Positions 42,800-52,301 of a stretch of 64,000 nt of DNA are shown piece after piece; positions within the stretch are counted from its first letter, which is position 1; each line of letters begins with the position of its first letter. The translations under genes and the position numbers were made by a program. This DNA comes from Sporanaerobium hydrogeniformans (GTDB lineage: Bacteria > Bacillota > Clostridia > Lachnospirales > Cellulosilyticaceae). Under the pieces are notes generated by a model that saw only the letters and a list, made by a program, of their open reading frames with translations, searched no databases and was not told where the DNA came from. The stretch is taken from positions 339,851 through 403,850 of the forward strand of contig NZ_PEDL01000002.1 in the NCBI RefSeq assembly GCF_002735925.1, in the 5' to 3' direction.

Positions 42800-43559
42800 A
42801 CAAGTAGTAAATGGAAAGATCATAGGGCAAGATGAAATTGCCCCTATGATTTTTAAAATGATTATAGAAGCACCAGAAATAGCACAAAATGCAAAGTGTG
42901 GGCAGTTCGTTAATGTGTATCCAGCCTCTAAAAGTACCTTACTGCCTAGACCCATTAGTATTTGTGAAATAGGTGAGACCACCCTTACACTGGTATATGG
43001 CGTAGTAGGAGAAGGAACAAAAGAGTTTGCGACTCTAGTAACAGGAGATACCATTCGGATCAGTAGTGCAATGGGAAATGGCTATAAGGTACAAGAAGCA
43101 CCTGTTTCTGTTTTAGTAGGTGGTGGTATTGGCGTACCTCCATTAGTGGAACTTGCTAAGCATATCAAAGGTGAAAAAATCGCTGTATTAGGTTTTAGAG
43201 AGGAACCTTTCTTAGTAAAGGAATTAGAAAACTTAGGCGTAAAAGTCTATGTTGCTACAGATAGTGGGAAAGTAGGCTTTAAAGGGAATGTACTTGAACT
43301 GATTCAAGCTGAAGGCATTAAAGGGGATTACTTCTATAGCTGTGGACCTAAAGTGATGCTGAAAGCATTAGCAGCTTATTGCTCTGAAGTGAATGTACCT
43401 ATTCAAGTTTCTCTTGAAGAACGTATGGGCTGTGGCTATGGTGCCTGTGTAGGGTGTGTTTGCAAAACAAAAGCAGACAATGAAAAAGGCTTTGAGCATA
43501 AAAAAGTATGTAAAGATGGACCTGTTTTCTTAGGAAGCGAGGTGAAGTGGGATGAGTAA
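42792..43559 (+). CDS. pyrK: Dihydroorotate dehydrogenase electron-transfer subunit
   Basis: 255 residues. Ferredoxin-reductase-type FAD domain ([10 protein letters not shown]), NAD domain ([19 protein letters not shown]) and a C-terminal [2Fe-2S] site with cysteines in [15 protein letters not shown] and VCKDGPVF. Passes electrons from PyrD to NAD+. Overlaps carB by 8 bases and pyrD by 8 bases, so the three are tightly coupled. Confidence 0.96.
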   Translation: MSKQVVNGKIIGQDEIAPMIFKMIIEAPEIAQNAKCGQFVNVYPASKSTLLPRPISICEIGETTLTLVYGVVGEGTKEFATLVTGDTIRISSAMGNGYKVQEAPVSVLVGGGIGVPPLVELAKHIKGEKIAVLGFREEPFLVKELENLGVKVYVATDSGKVGFKGNVLELIQAEGIKGDYFYSCGPKVMLKALAAYCSEVNVPIQVSLEERMGCGYGACVGCVCKTKADNEKGFEHKKVCKDGPVFLGSEVKWDE

Positions 43560-44499
43560 TTTAACAAAGCTGGATCAAATGGCAAGAGATAAAGGCATTG
43601 ACCTGAGTGTGAACCTTGCAGGCATCACCCTTAAAAATCCTATTACAACAGCTTCAGGTACTTTCTCACCCCATGAGAGTAGTGAGTTTTATGATTTAAG
43701 TGAACTAGGAGCTATGATTACCAAAGGGATTGCAAGTACACCTTGGGATGGAAATCCAGTACCTCGAATTGCAGAAACTTATGGTGGAATGATTAATGCC
43801 GTAGGCCTTCAAAATCCAGGTGTAGATTATTATATGGAGCATGAATTACCTTTTGCAAGGCAGTTTGATACTAAGATTATTGCCAACGTGGCAGGACATA
43901 GTATTTTGGAGTATTGTGATGTAGTGGAGCGTTTAAGTGAAGCTGATGTGGACATGCTAGAAGTGAATATCTCTTGCCCTAACGTGAAACAAGGGGGTAT
44001 TGGTTTTGGAACCTCCTGTGATATGGCAGCAAAGGTGACACGTGAAGTGAAGCGAATTAGTAAAAAGCCTATCATTGTGAAGCTTTCACCTAATGTAACG
44101 GATATTGCCTCCATTGCCAAGGCAGTAGAAGCAGAAGGTGCAGATGCTGTTTCCCTTATTAATACTTTAATGGGGATGCGTATCGATGTACATCGTAAAC
44201 GCCCTGTGATTGCAAATAAAATGGGTGGTTTTTCAGGCCCAGCCATCAAACCTGTAGCAGTACGTATGGTTTACCAAGTAAGGCGTGCAGTCCATATCCC
44301 CATTATCGGACTTGGTGGTATCATGACAGGTGAGGATGTGGTGGAATTCCTTATGGCAGGTGCTGATGCTATTTCAGTCGGTACAGCGGCATTTGCGAGT
44401 CCAACAGCACCTGTTGCTATTAAAAGAGAGCTTATTGACTATATGGAGCGTTATGGATTTAAAAATTTACAAGAAATAAGAGATGCTTTTGAGGGATAA
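43552..44499 (+). CDS. pyrD: Dihydroorotate dehydrogenase, type 1B catalytic subunit
   Basis: 315 residues. FMN enzyme with the catalytic Cys in EVNISCPNVKQGG (type 1 enzymes use Cys as base), SLINTLMGMRID and the phosphate site GLGGIMTGEDVVEFLMAGA. Oxidises dihydroorotate; the adjacent PyrK makes it the NAD-linked type 1B. Start within pyrK behind GAGGTGAAGTGGG. Confidence 0.96.
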   Translation: MSNLTKLDQMARDKGIDLSVNLAGITLKNPITTASGTFSPHESSEFYDLSELGAMITKGIASTPWDGNPVPRIAETYGGMINAVGLQNPGVDYYMEHELPFARQFDTKIIANVAGHSILEYCDVVERLSEADVDMLEVNISCPNVKQGGIGFGTSCDMAAKVTREVKRISKKPIIVKLSPNVTDIASIAKAVEAEGADAVSLINTLMGMRIDVHRKRPVIANKMGGFSGPAIKPVAVRMVYQVRRAVHIPIIGLGGIMTGEDVVEFLMAGADAISVGTAAFASPTAPVAIKRELIDYMERYGFKNLQEIRDAFEG

Positions 44500-44520
44500 A
44501 GATAGAAAATAATATAAAGG

Positions 44521-44549
44521 TAGGGGAGGCAACTCTCCTTTCTTTTTAA
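44521..44549 (+). terminator. Hairpin with T-run between pyrD and pyrE
   Basis: AGGGGAG pairs with CTCTCCT (one G-T) around GCAA, then TCTTTTT. It could separate pyrE expression from the rest of the operon. Confidence 0.65.
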
Positions 44550-44628
44550 ACAGAGGTTTACTTTAAAGCAATAAGGAGTAGTAAAAGCTTAATAGAAAGA
44601 AAAAACAACAATTGAAGGGATGAAGGAA

Positions 44629-45300
44629 ATGAGCTACAAAAAAGAGTTTATCGAATTTATGGTAAGATCAGGGGTATTAACTTTTGGAGATTTTATAACA
44701 AAAAGTGGTCGTAAAACACCTTACTTCGTCAATACAGGAAACTACAAAACAGGTGCACAAGCAGCTAGACTGGGTGAATTTTATGCTAAAAGTATTATGG
44801 AAAATGGTAAAGGAGAGGTAGATGCTCTTTTTGGACCAGCTTACAAGGGGATTCCTTTATCAGTCGCTACAGCCATTGCCCTATCAAATGAATTTGGCAA
44901 AGACCTAAACTACTGCTTCAACAGAAAAGAAGAAAAAGACCATGGCGAAGGTGGCTCTATGGTAGGTTACAAGCTACAAGATGGTGACAAAGTTCTCATC
45001 ATTGAAGATGTGATCACAGCAGGAACAGCTGTAAGAGAAGTATTCCCCATCCTCAAAGGTGCTGCAAACGTCCAAATCGAAGGGCTTATAATCTCTGTAG
45101 ACCGTATGGAGAGAGGTCAAGGTGATAAAACAGCCATCCAAGAAATCGAGGCAGAATTTGGTATTAAAACCTACCCGATTGTAACGGTCCGCGAAATCAT
45201 TGATACCATTCACAACGTTGAAATCGATGGTAAAGTCTACATCGACGACGCCATGAAGGCAAGAATGGAAGCTTATCTTGAAGAGTACTGTGTGAAATAA
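44629..45300 (+). CDS. pyrE: Orotate phosphoribosyltransferase
   Basis: 223 residues. PRPP-binding motif VLIIEDVITAGTAVRE at about 120, and GPAYKGIPLSVATAIAL. Makes OMP from orotate and PRPP. Start ATG 44629 (MSYKKEF) is preferred; ATG 44620 has its only possible site directly abutting. Separated from pyrD by 129 bases containing a terminator-like hairpin, so it may have its own transcript. Last gene of the cluster; a strong terminator follows. Confidence 0.95.
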   Translation: MSYKKEFIEFMVRSGVLTFGDFITKSGRKTPYFVNTGNYKTGAQAARLGEFYAKSIMENGKGEVDALFGPAYKGIPLSVATAIALSNEFGKDLNYCFNRKEEKDHGEGGSMVGYKLQDGDKVLIIEDVITAGTAVREVFPILKGAANVQIEGLIISVDRMERGQGDKTAIQEIEAEFGIKTYPIVTVREIIDTIHNVEIDGKVYIDDAMKARMEAYLEEYCVK

Positions 45301-45335
45301 ATAACCATTCCAAAAATGAAATAATAGTTTCAAAT

Positions 45336-45380
45336 AAGAGGGGATAGACTATCTATAAAAAAAGTCTATCCCTTTTTATA
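45336..45380 (+). terminator. Terminator of the pyr operon
   Basis: GAGGGGATAGACT pairs with AGTCTATCCCTTTT around an A-rich loop, followed by T residues. Confidence 0.9.
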
Positions 45381-45512
45381 GATTGGTGAAATAGTACATT
45401 AAGGACATGCAAGACAGAGAAGCATTATTTAGATAAAATATTTTTAAAAGGCAAACAATGTGTTAGAATATTAGTAATTTAAAAATAATAGTGTCAAGTG
45501 AGGGAAATTGCA

Positions 45513-45692
45513 GTGGAGTTAATCAATAATAGAGACCAATTATTTGAATGATTGACAACGTATCATAGTGGTATTTGTCCAAAATGTGGCAGTGAACTTA
45601 TGTTAAGAGCAGTAAAATAAGAAGATAATGTGTGAAAAGAGTTCTAGGGATGTTCTAGCTATCCAAAGTGTAGGTTCATGAGCAAATGGTAA
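45513..45692 (+). pseudogene. Remnant of a topoisomerase-type zinc-finger gene
   Basis: One unshifted frame reads VELINNRDQLFE*LTTYHSG, then ICPKCGSELMLRAVK*EDNV, then *KEF*GCSSYPKCRFMSKW and a final stop. The CPKCG...GCSSYPKC spacing is that of C4 zinc fingers in topoisomerase I tails and related nucleases. Four internal stops (TGA, TAA, TGA, TAG) kill it, yet there is no frameshift. The TAG replaces the Trp that usually precedes GC. It is short (60 codons), so it is a fragment or a small ancestral gene. The rest of 45381-45783 shows no other gene; a TATAAT near 45709 probably serves the VanW gene. Confidence 0.65.
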
Positions 45693-45783
45693 GCCCCAAA
45701 AGCATAGATTGACTATAATAATGATAGGGAGCAGATGATTTAAATACAATTTAGTTTAGTAAAATTTTTTAGAGGGGGAGCAT

Positions 45784-46608
45784 ATGAAGCAAAGAAAATT
45801 ATTTTGTGAAATCTCACCAATGACGTATAAAATCTCAGTTATAAAATGCCAGTTAACGAGACATATGAAAAATATTATTTCACATGAAAAAATAGCTAAA
45901 AAGAAAGCAGAGGTGCCTTTACCTATACTTGTTTATGAGTATCAGTCGCTTATAAGAAGACGTCTAGGTAATACCAATCTTGCATTACAAGAAAATAAGG
46001 CACACAACTTACAATTAGTAGCGCCAAAGGTGACAGGTATTCTGGTGCGACCAGGAGAAGTGTTCTCTTTTTGGAAATTGGTAGGGAAGTGCTCGGAAAA
46101 GAAGGGGTATAGAGTAGGGCTTACCATTGGAAAAGGGAAACTATCACAAGGTATTGGCGGAGGCATGTGCCAGTTTACTAATTTGATTCACTGGCTTGTT
46201 CTTCATACACCTCTAGATATTGTTGAACATCATCATCATGAAGGGGTAGATTGGTTTCCAGATTATGGTAGAGTCATTCCTTTTGGAACAGGGACATCTA
46301 TTATGTATAATTATTTAGATTATCGCTTTAAAAATAATACCAATCATACATATCAGCTTATTATTTATACATCTGAGGAGTATTTACATGGTGAGATAAG
46401 AGCTAGTGAGACCAGTGATACAAAATATCATATAAAAGTAGAAGATGAATATTTTAAGCAGGAAGAAGATGGTATTTATCGTACGGGGAAAGTTTTCAGG
46501 GAATGTATTGACAAGACCACAGGCGATATTGTAGCAAAGGAACTTATTAAGACAAACTATGCTAAAGTCATGTATGATTTAAGTGGACCTATCCTACAAT
46601 CTACCTAA
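45784..46608 (+). CDS. VanW family protein
   Basis: 274 residues. Core VanW domain with VRPGEVFSFWKLVG, GYRVGLTIGKGKLSQGIGGGMCQFTNLIHWL and HHHEGVDWFPDYGRVIPFGTGTSIMYNYLDY. No signal peptide or membrane helix is evident, as in the short VanW class. The function is unknown; the name comes from some vancomycin-resistance clusters, but no van genes are nearby, so no resistance role is implied. Site AGAGGGGGAGCAT. Monocistronic. Confidence 0.9.
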   Translation: MKQRKLFCEISPMTYKISVIKCQLTRHMKNIISHEKIAKKKAEVPLPILVYEYQSLIRRRLGNTNLALQENKAHNLQLVAPKVTGILVRPGEVFSFWKLVGKCSEKKGYRVGLTIGKGKLSQGIGGGMCQFTNLIHWLVLHTPLDIVEHHHHEGVDWFPDYGRVIPFGTGTSIMYNYLDYRFKNNTNHTYQLIIYTSEEYLHGEIRASETSDTKYHIKVEDEYFKQEEDGIYRTGKVFRECIDKTTGDIVAKELIKTNYAKVMYDLSGPILQST

Positions 46609-46692
46609 GGAGAGATACAAAAATCATAAAATGGTATATAATGAGGATAGACTTTATGTAAAGTCTAAATTTAATATGAAAAGGTAAATACA

Positions 46693-47430
46693 ATGAGAAA
46701 TTTTAAAATGATCGTTCAATATGATGGAAGTCGTTATAAAGGTTTTCAGCTTCAAAAGGATACAGACTTAACGGTGCAACATAAATTAGAAGCAGTACTT
46801 GAAAAGATGGCAGAGGAAAAGGTGTCTATTATAGGGTGTGAACGTACTGATGCAGGGATTCATGCAGAAAACTATGTGGCAAATTTCAAAACAGAATGCC
46901 ACTTAAGTCCAGAATGCATGCTAGATTATTGCTATGAATTTTTGCCAGAGGATATTGTAGTAAAAAGTATAGAAGAAGTAGATGAGCGTTTCCATGCCCG
47001 CTATAATGTAAAAGCTAAGACCTATGGCTATACTATTAATTGTGCAGCTCAAAGAAATGTATTTGAGAGAAAGTATGTTCATCATATGGACGAGACCTTT
47101 GACCTTGAAAATATGGAAAAAGTAGCAGCTGTTTTTAAAGGAACGCATGATTTTCAAAGCTTCACAAGTCTTAAACCAAATGGTAAATCTACCATGCAAA
47201 CCATCAATGAGATTGAGATTAACCAAGTAGGTAATCGGATAACAATCCAAGTGACGGCCGATGACTTCTTGCTTCATATGCCCAGGATGATGATAGGAGC
47301 ATTAATTGAAGCAGGAAAAGGCACCGTAACAGCTGAGCAAACACAGTATATTATGGACAAAAAGCAAAGAGCAGCAGGCTATCCTATGGCAAAGCCAAAA
47401 GCGATGTGTTTATTAGACGTACGTTATTAA
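46693..47430 (+). CDS. truA: tRNA pseudouridine synthase A
   Basis: 245 residues. Catalytic Asp in IIGCERTDAGIHA, plus VQYDGSRYKGFQLQ at the N-terminus and FLLHMPRMMIGALIEAGKG near the C-terminus. Modifies U38-U40 of tRNA anticodon arms. Site AAAAGGTAAATACA and a TATAAT at about 46636. The DGSRYKGFQ motif varies slightly from the usual DGTxFxGWQ, as seen in a clostridial TruA paralogue group. Confidence 0.92.
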   Translation: MRNFKMIVQYDGSRYKGFQLQKDTDLTVQHKLEAVLEKMAEEKVSIIGCERTDAGIHAENYVANFKTECHLSPECMLDYCYEFLPEDIVVKSIEEVDERFHARYNVKAKTYGYTINCAAQRNVFERKYVHHMDETFDLENMEKVAAVFKGTHDFQSFTSLKPNGKSTMQTINEIEINQVGNRITIQVTADDFLLHMPRMMIGALIEAGKGTVTAEQTQYIMDKKQRAAGYPMAKPKAMCLLDVRY

Positions 47431-47437
47431 AAGAGAA

Positions 47438-47497
47438 TAAGGACTTACCCTACTTGTTAAAGATCGTGAATGATAAGTAAGGTAAGTCTTTTATTTT
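47438..47497 (+). terminator. Terminator after truA
   Basis: GACTTACC with CTACTT pairs with AAGTAA and GGTAAGTC, then TTTTATTTTT. The loop is about 19 bases. Confidence 0.75.
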
Positions 47498-47603
47498 TAC
47501 TAAAAGACAAGCTGCTAAGGCATTATTGGATTTATTAGACGATGCGACCATTGCCAGCAGACTAGGACTTACGATAGAAGAAGTCAAAGCGTTACGCAAA
47601 TAG
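47481..47603 (+). pseudogene. C-terminal remnant, possibly of an Rpn-type nuclease/transposase
   Basis: An open stretch without a start reads FTKRQAAKALLDLLDDATIASRLGLTIEEVKALRK and stops at TAG. The ending (helix, then a small GLTIEEVKALRK motif) is like the C-terminus of recombination-promoting nuclease (PD-(D/E)XK transposase) family proteins. There is no ribosome binding site, and its 5' part is inside the truA terminator. I treat it as debris; the family guess is weak. Confidence 0.35.
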
Positions 47604-47662
47604 GAATAACTTAATAGAAAAAGTAATAGATATAAATAAGATAAGTTTATAAGGATGGAAAT

Positions 47663-48037
47663 ATGCACGAAGTAAGCTTAGCTATGGGTATTATAGAGTG
47701 TTTAAATGCATTAATAAAAAATCAACAGATGAGGAGCATTGAAAAGGTAACCGTGCAAATAGGAGAACTTTCTAATGTCATGCCAGAAGCACTCCTTTTT
47801 GCATTTGAGGCTATGCTACAATCTCAGTCTATTAATGGACTTAAAAATTGCCAAATGACCATCCAGCGCGTATCAGCAAAGGCAGTATGTAGGCAGTGTC
47901 ATCAGACAAGTGCGATAACCCATGAAAGAAAGAGATGCCTTTATTGTAAAGGAAATGACTTAGAAATAATCTCAGGTTATGAATTACAAATTAGTGAAGT
48001 AGAGGGGGAGGAAGGAGATGCTAGAGACACCTATTAG
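47663..48037 (+). CDS. hypA: Hydrogenase nickel insertion protein HypA
   Basis: 124 residues. Begins MHEVSLAM, where His2 binds nickel, and has the zinc site CRQCHQ...CLYCKGND. Delivers Ni2+ to the hydrogenase large subunit with HypB. Site AAGGATGG. First gene of hypABFCDE; its end overlaps hypB by 20 bases. The operon converges on the hydrogenase structural genes at 53331-56469. Confidence 0.95.
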   Translation: MHEVSLAMGIIECLNALIKNQQMRSIEKVTVQIGELSNVMPEALLFAFEAMLQSQSINGLKNCQMTIQRVSAKAVCRQCHQTSAITHERKRCLYCKGNDLEIISGYELQISEVEGEEGDARDTY

Positions 48038-48680
48038 CATACTGGCTACAAATGATGCTTGTCATACACGTATACAAGCTTTACTAAGAGAAAAGAAAAT
48101 AGTAATGATTAATATGATGAGTGGACCTGGTGCTGGAAAAACCAGTTTATTAGAAAAACTTTTAATAAGTTTAAAGCAAAAAATAAATGTGGGGGTTATT
48201 GAGGGGGATCTTTACACGGCAGAGGATGCAAAAAGGCTTGAAAGGATAGCCATTCCTGTCGTTCAAATTAATACCCAAGGGGCCTGTCACTTAGATGCCT
48301 TTATGATTGAAAAAGCCCTTGAGCAACTGCCTATAGATGAACTTGATATGATTATTATTGAAAATGTAGGTAATCTGGTTTGTCCTGCTGAATTCAAAAT
48401 AGGAGAACATTTTAAAATGATGTTAAGTAGTGTCACAGAGGGAAATGATAAACCAAAGAAATATCCTCTGATGTTTGAGGTAAGTGATGCAATTATCCTT
48501 AGTAAAATGGATCTTTTACCCTATGTTCCTTTTGATGCGTTAGCTTTTAGAAAGGATATAGAAGCCATTCATCCGGGGGTTAAGCTGTTCGAAGTATCTA
48601 CCTTAGCGGAGAAAGGACTTATAGAACTCGAAGCATGGTTTCTTAATAAATTAGAGGAGCTCAGATGTAAGGAGGGCTAA
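48018..48680 (+). CDS. hypB: Hydrogenase nickel GTPase HypB
   Basis: 220 residues. P-loop MMSGPGAGKTSLLEKL at about 34-50, VIEGDLYTAEDAKR and the metal site ENVGNLVCPAEFKIGEHFK. GTP hydrolysis drives nickel insertion. It lacks the N-terminal His-rich stretch and CxxCGC motif of some HypB proteins, so it probably does not store nickel. Strong GGAGGAAGGAG site within hypA. Confidence 0.95.
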   Translation: MLETPISILATNDACHTRIQALLREKKIVMINMMSGPGAGKTSLLEKLLISLKQKINVGVIEGDLYTAEDAKRLERIAIPVVQINTQGACHLDAFMIEKALEQLPIDELDMIIIENVGNLVCPAEFKIGEHFKMMLSSVTEGNDKPKKYPLMFEVSDAIILSKMDLLPYVPFDALAFRKDIEAIHPGVKLFEVSTLAEKGLIELEAWFLNKLEELRCKEG

Positions 48681-48681
48681 T

Positions 48682-51003
48682 GTGGTTAATAGGATAAGCA
48701 TTCAAATAGAAGGGAGAGTACAAGGTGTTGGTTTTAGACCTTTTGTGTATCAGTTGGCTCAAAGGTATCAGTTATCGGGATGGGTATTTAATAATGCAGA
48801 AGGTGTTGTACTGGAGATTCAAGGAGAAAAAATAGAGGCCTTTCTTGTTGCGTTGGTAGATGAAAAACCAGAGGCTGCTCAAATAAATAAAATTCTAACA
48901 AAACAGAAAGTACCTATAAAAGAATCGGAATTTATAATTAGAGAAAGCGAAAAAAGAGTGGATTGTAGGATTGAATTACCTCCAGACAGAAAGATATGTG
49001 ATAGATGCCTAGGGGAACTGTATACACCTACCAATAGAAGATATAGAGATGCTCTCATCAACTGTTCTCAGTGTGGACCAAGATTTACGATGATTAAGGA
49101 GTTACCCTATGATAGGGAGCAAACAACGATGGTGGATTTTGTAAAGTGTGAAAAGTGTGAGGAGGAATATAAGAATCCTTCTAATCATCGCTTTCATACA
49201 GAATCGATTTGTTGTCCTGAATGTGAGCCCCAATTGCTATTATGGGATGGAATAAACAAAAGAAGAGACCATAGAGTAGATGCGATTCAAAAGTTAAGAT
49301 ATAAATTGCAAGAGGAGCAAATTGTAGCGATTAAAGGAGTAGGTGGTTATCATTTAGCAACACTTATTAAGAAAGAGTTGATTGAAAAACTAAGAGAGAG
49401 AAAAAAGAGGGACTTAAGACCCCTTGCCATAATGGTGAAGGATTTAAAAACAGCAAAAAAATATGGGGAAGTTAGTGATGAGGAAGCAAAGCTTTTAACA
49501 TCCCATCAAGCACCTATTGTTTTAGTGAAAAAGAATCTAGATTTTGCTTTAGGTGATGTACTTGCTCCAGATACAGAACGGATTGGGCTGATGTTACCTT
49601 ATATGGGAATCCATCATTTGTTGTTTGAGGAAGGGTTAGAAGCATTGGTAATGACGAGTGGTAATTTGTCAGGTGAGCCTATAGACTATGAGGATGAAAA
49701 GGCGCTTTCTCATTTAGAAGGTATGGCAGATTATGTACTTTTTCATAAGAGAAGAATCGAAATAGGAATAGATGATAGTGTCACCTGTGTAATAGGGGGA
49801 AAGGAACAAATCATTCGTAGGGCAAGGGGATATACCCCTCAACCCATTACGCTAACTTATTTAAAAGAGCAATTGCAACTCGCACCAATAAGTGGACTAG
49901 CTTGTGGAGGAGATATGAAAAATACTTTTTGTATCTTAAGAGAAGATCAGGCTTATTTAAGTCAACATTTAGGGAGTATAGACACAATAAATGGTTTGGC
50001 ATTTTACAAGAAGAGTATACAACATTTTAAGAAAATTTTAGATTGTGATATACAATGGATAGCCTATGATTTGCATCCCCACTATATAACCACACAGTAT
50101 GCAAAGGAATTTAAAGAGAAGTTTCTAATAGGCATTCAACATCATAAAGCGCACTTGGCGAGCTGTATAACAGAAAATCATCTAATGGATCCAGTTATAG
50201 GTGTGATTTATGATGGGACAGGATATGGAGAAGATGGTCAGATTTGGGGAGGAGAATTTTTTGTAGGCGATTTAAAGGGACTTGAGCGAGTGGGGCATTT
50301 ACAGTATGTAAAAATGCTAGGAGGGGAGCAAGCCATTAGAGAACCTTGGAGGATGGCCTATAGTTACTTAATGCATTTAGAAGAAGCACTTGGTATAGAT
50401 TTAAGTGCAAGACGTCATAAGCTTTATAATCAGTTTGCAAAGATAGCCTTAGAGGAAGGGGAGCAATTGCTTGCTATAAGCTGGAAAAAGTCTCTTTTTA
50501 CACCGTATACGTCTAGTATGGGGAGGCTTTTTGATGGGGTGGCTGCATTGCTAGGAAAAGGCGAAGAAATTGGTTATGAGGCACAGGCGGCTATTTGGTT
50601 AGAGCATCAGGTAAAAGACTTAACACAAGAGAGTTACCCTTATGACATGGCTAAAGAAGAGTCGGGTAAATGGGTGATTGGATTTGAGCGCATGTTCAAA
50701 GCTCTTATAAGAGACCAAAGTAAAGGAGAAAAAGTATCTACACTCGCTGCAAAATTTCACCAAACCATTATTTGCATGACGGTAGAAATGTGTGAAAAGC
50801 TACGTTATAGCTATCATTTGAATCAAGTTGCCTTAAGTGGAGGGGTTTTTCAAAACCATTTCATAGTAGAAGGATGCATAAATGGTCTTTTAAAAAAGGG
50901 GTTTAAAGTGTATTGGCAGCAACAAGTACCTACTAATGATGGCGGTATTTCACTAGGTCAATGTGCTCTTGCTTGGGTAAAACTCCAAAAGGAGGAGAGA
51001 TAA
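48682..51003 (+). CDS. hypF: Carbamoyltransferase HypF
   Basis: 773 residues, full length. Acylphosphatase domain (EGRVQGVGFRPFVYQLA) at about 8-90, two zinc-finger repeats (CDRCLGELY, NCSQCGPRFT, CEKCEEEY, CCPEC), YrdC-like domain about 205-390 (IKGVGGYHLA, RPLAIMVK) and Kae1-like domain (HHKAHLASCI, YDGTGYGEDG, ALSGGVFQN). Uses carbamoyl phosphate to make the thiocarbamate precursor of the CN ligands. The GTG start overlaps nothing but is two bases past the hypB stop; site AAGGAGGG. Confidence 0.96.
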   Translation: MVNRISIQIEGRVQGVGFRPFVYQLAQRYQLSGWVFNNAEGVVLEIQGEKIEAFLVALVDEKPEAAQINKILTKQKVPIKESEFIIRESEKRVDCRIELPPDRKICDRCLGELYTPTNRRYRDALINCSQCGPRFTMIKELPYDREQTTMVDFVKCEKCEEEYKNPSNHRFHTESICCPECEPQLLLWDGINKRRDHRVDAIQKLRYKLQEEQIVAIKGVGGYHLATLIKKELIEKLRERKKRDLRPLAIMVKDLKTAKKYGEVSDEEAKLLTSHQAPIVLVKKNLDFALGDVLAPDTERIGLMLPYMGIHHLLFEEGLEALVMTSGNLSGEPIDYEDEKALSHLEGMADYVLFHKRRIEIGIDDSVTCVIGGKEQIIRRARGYTPQPITLTYLKEQLQLAPISGLACGGDMKNTFCILREDQAYLSQHLGSIDTINGLAFYKKSIQHFKKILDCDIQWIAYDLHPHYITTQYAKEFKEKFLIGIQHHKAHLASCITENHLMDPVIGVIYDGTGYGEDGQIWGGEFFVGDLKGLERVGHLQYVKMLGGEQAIREPWRMAYSYLMHLEEALGIDLSARRHKLYNQFAKIALEEGEQLLAISWKKSLFTPYTSSMGRLFDGVAALLGKGEEIGYEAQAAIWLEHQVKDLTQESYPYDMAKEESGKWVIGFERMFKALIRDQSKGEKVSTLAAKFHQTIICMTVEMCEKLRYSYHLNQVALSGGVFQNHFIVEGCINGLLKKGFKVYWQQQVPTNDGGISLGQCALAWVKLQKEER

Positions 51004-51218
51004 TGTGTATTGCTGTTCCAGGACGTGTTATAGCTGTTTATCAAGAAAAGGCAAGGGTATCCATTTGGGGGATTGAAGAAGAAATTAATATCATTTTCTT
51101 AGAGGATGTAAAAGTAGGGGAATGGGTACTCATTCATACAGGTTATGCTATTGGAAAGATTGAAGAGCAGAGTGCCAAAGAAGCACAAGCATTTTTAAAA
51201 AGCTTAGGAGAACACTAA
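51003..51218 (+). CDS. hypC: Hydrogenase assembly chaperone HypC
   Basis: 71 residues. Begins MCIAVPGRVI, with the Cys2 that carries the Fe(CN)2CO unit to the large subunit. ATG 51003 shares a base with the hypF stop and has AAAGGAGGAGAG before it. An upstream in-frame start would hide the essential N-terminal Cys and is rejected. The hypD start follows immediately. Confidence 0.95.
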   Translation: MCIAVPGRVIAVYQEKARVSIWGIEEEINIIFLEDVKVGEWVLIHTGYAIGKIEEQSAKEAQAFLKSLGEH

Positions 51219-52301
51219 ATGAGATTAGGGGAAGAGCTATTAGAGGATGCTACAAGGAGCAAGGTAATAGACTATATTAGTCATTATGAAGGACCCAAGA
51301 TACGAATCATGGAAGTGTGTGGGAGCCATACAAAAGCAATCAGTGAATATGGATTGACACAAATTTTACCACCTACAATGGAGTTGGTTTCTGGCCCAGG
51401 ATGCCCCATTTGTGTCACACCTGATGCTTATTTGATAGATATAAGAAGTTATTGCCAAGATGAAAAAAACATTATAGTATGTTTTGGTGATTTACTGAGA
51501 TTGCCTCAAATGCAAGGCATAAACCGTAAGCGTGTGCGGATGATTTACTCATCCTTAGAGTGTTTAAAAATAGCAGCAGCTTATCCAGACAAACAGGTGA
51601 TATTTATAGCGATTGCTTTTGAGACAACAGCACCACTAATAGCATGGGTTATTAAGAAAGCAAAAGCATTAAATTTATTAAACCTAAAAGTATGGTGTGG
51701 ACTTAAGCGAATGATACCTGTATTAAATTGGATTTCTAATCAAGAAAACATACAAGGGTATTTATATCCAGGGCATGTGGCTGTTATTCTTGGAGAAAAG
51801 ATTTTCACACAAATTTCTATAGATTATGGTATTCCAGGGGTGATTGCAGGTTTTAAAATGGATGAGCTTTTAGTGGCATTAGCAAGATTGATCGCTTTAT
51901 GTGTAGAAGGTAAGGCAACGTGTACAAATGAATATGGCAATGTGGTAAGTAGTGAGGGGAATATTTTAGCTCAAAATCAGATGAGGGAAGTATTTGAAAC
52001 AAGGGAAAGCTTATGGCGAGGCATAGGGAAGGTGCCATTCTCAGGGTATGGCATGAAAGAAGCGTATAAAAATTTTGAAATCATTCCTAGTAACGAGGAA
52101 ACAGGTGACTCTTATAACAAAATGGGATTATGTCTATGTGGCTTAGTGGTAAGGGGACGAAAAAAACCACAAGAGTGTCCTTTATGGGGCGAATCCTGTA
52201 CACCCATGCATCCTCAAGGCGCTTGTATGGTTACGGTAGAAGGCGCATGTGCCATAGCCTATCACTTTAAGGAAGGAGGCAAAAATGAAGAGAGTTATTG
52301 A
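51219..52301 (+). CDS. hypD: Hydrogenase iron-cofactor assembly protein HypD
   Basis: 360 residues. Motifs IMEVCGSHTKAI, SGPGCPICVTP and FKMDELL, plus the C-terminal Cys set (CLCGLVVRG, ECPLWGESCTPMHPQGACMVTVEGAC) holding a [4Fe-4S] cluster. Assembles the iron with CN and CO together with HypC and HypE. Overlaps hypE by 17 bases. Confidence 0.96.
   Translation: MRLGEELLEDATRSKVIDYISHYEGPKIRIMEVCGSHTKAISEYGLTQILPPTMELVSGPGCPICVTPDAYLIDIRSYCQDEKNIIVCFGDLLRLPQMQGINRKRVRMIYSSLECLKIAAAYPDKQVIFIAIAFETTAPLIAWVIKKAKALNLLNLKVWCGLKRMIPVLNWISNQENIQGYLYPGHVAVILGEKIFTQISIDYGIPGVIAGFKMDELLVALARLIALCVEGKATCTNEYGNVVSSEGNILAQNQMREVFETRESLWRGIGKVPFSGYGMKEAYKNFEIIPSNEETGDSYNKMGLCLCGLVVRGRKKPQECPLWGESCTPMHPQGACMVTVEGACAIAYHFKEGGKNEESY

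Noticed and set aside
43830..44249. 139-codon ORF on the minus strand inside pyrD
   Set aside because: It lies wholly within a well-supported gene, has no family resemblance and no ribosome binding site; similar shadows inside pyrC, carB and truA were dropped for the same reason.
45513..45692. Stop-codon recoding (selenocysteine or pyrrolysine) in the zinc-finger remnant
   Set aside because: All three stop codons occur inside one short frame, and the ordinary zinc ligands are already Cys; a pseudogene is simpler.
45784..46608. Vancomycin-resistance gene
   Set aside because: VanW homologues are common in clostridia without van clusters; no vanHAX or regulator is nearby.
47450..47668. 72-codon minus-strand ORF between truA and hypA
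   Set aside because: No ribosome site, overlaps a terminator, and the plus strand of the same segment shows a better coding remnant.
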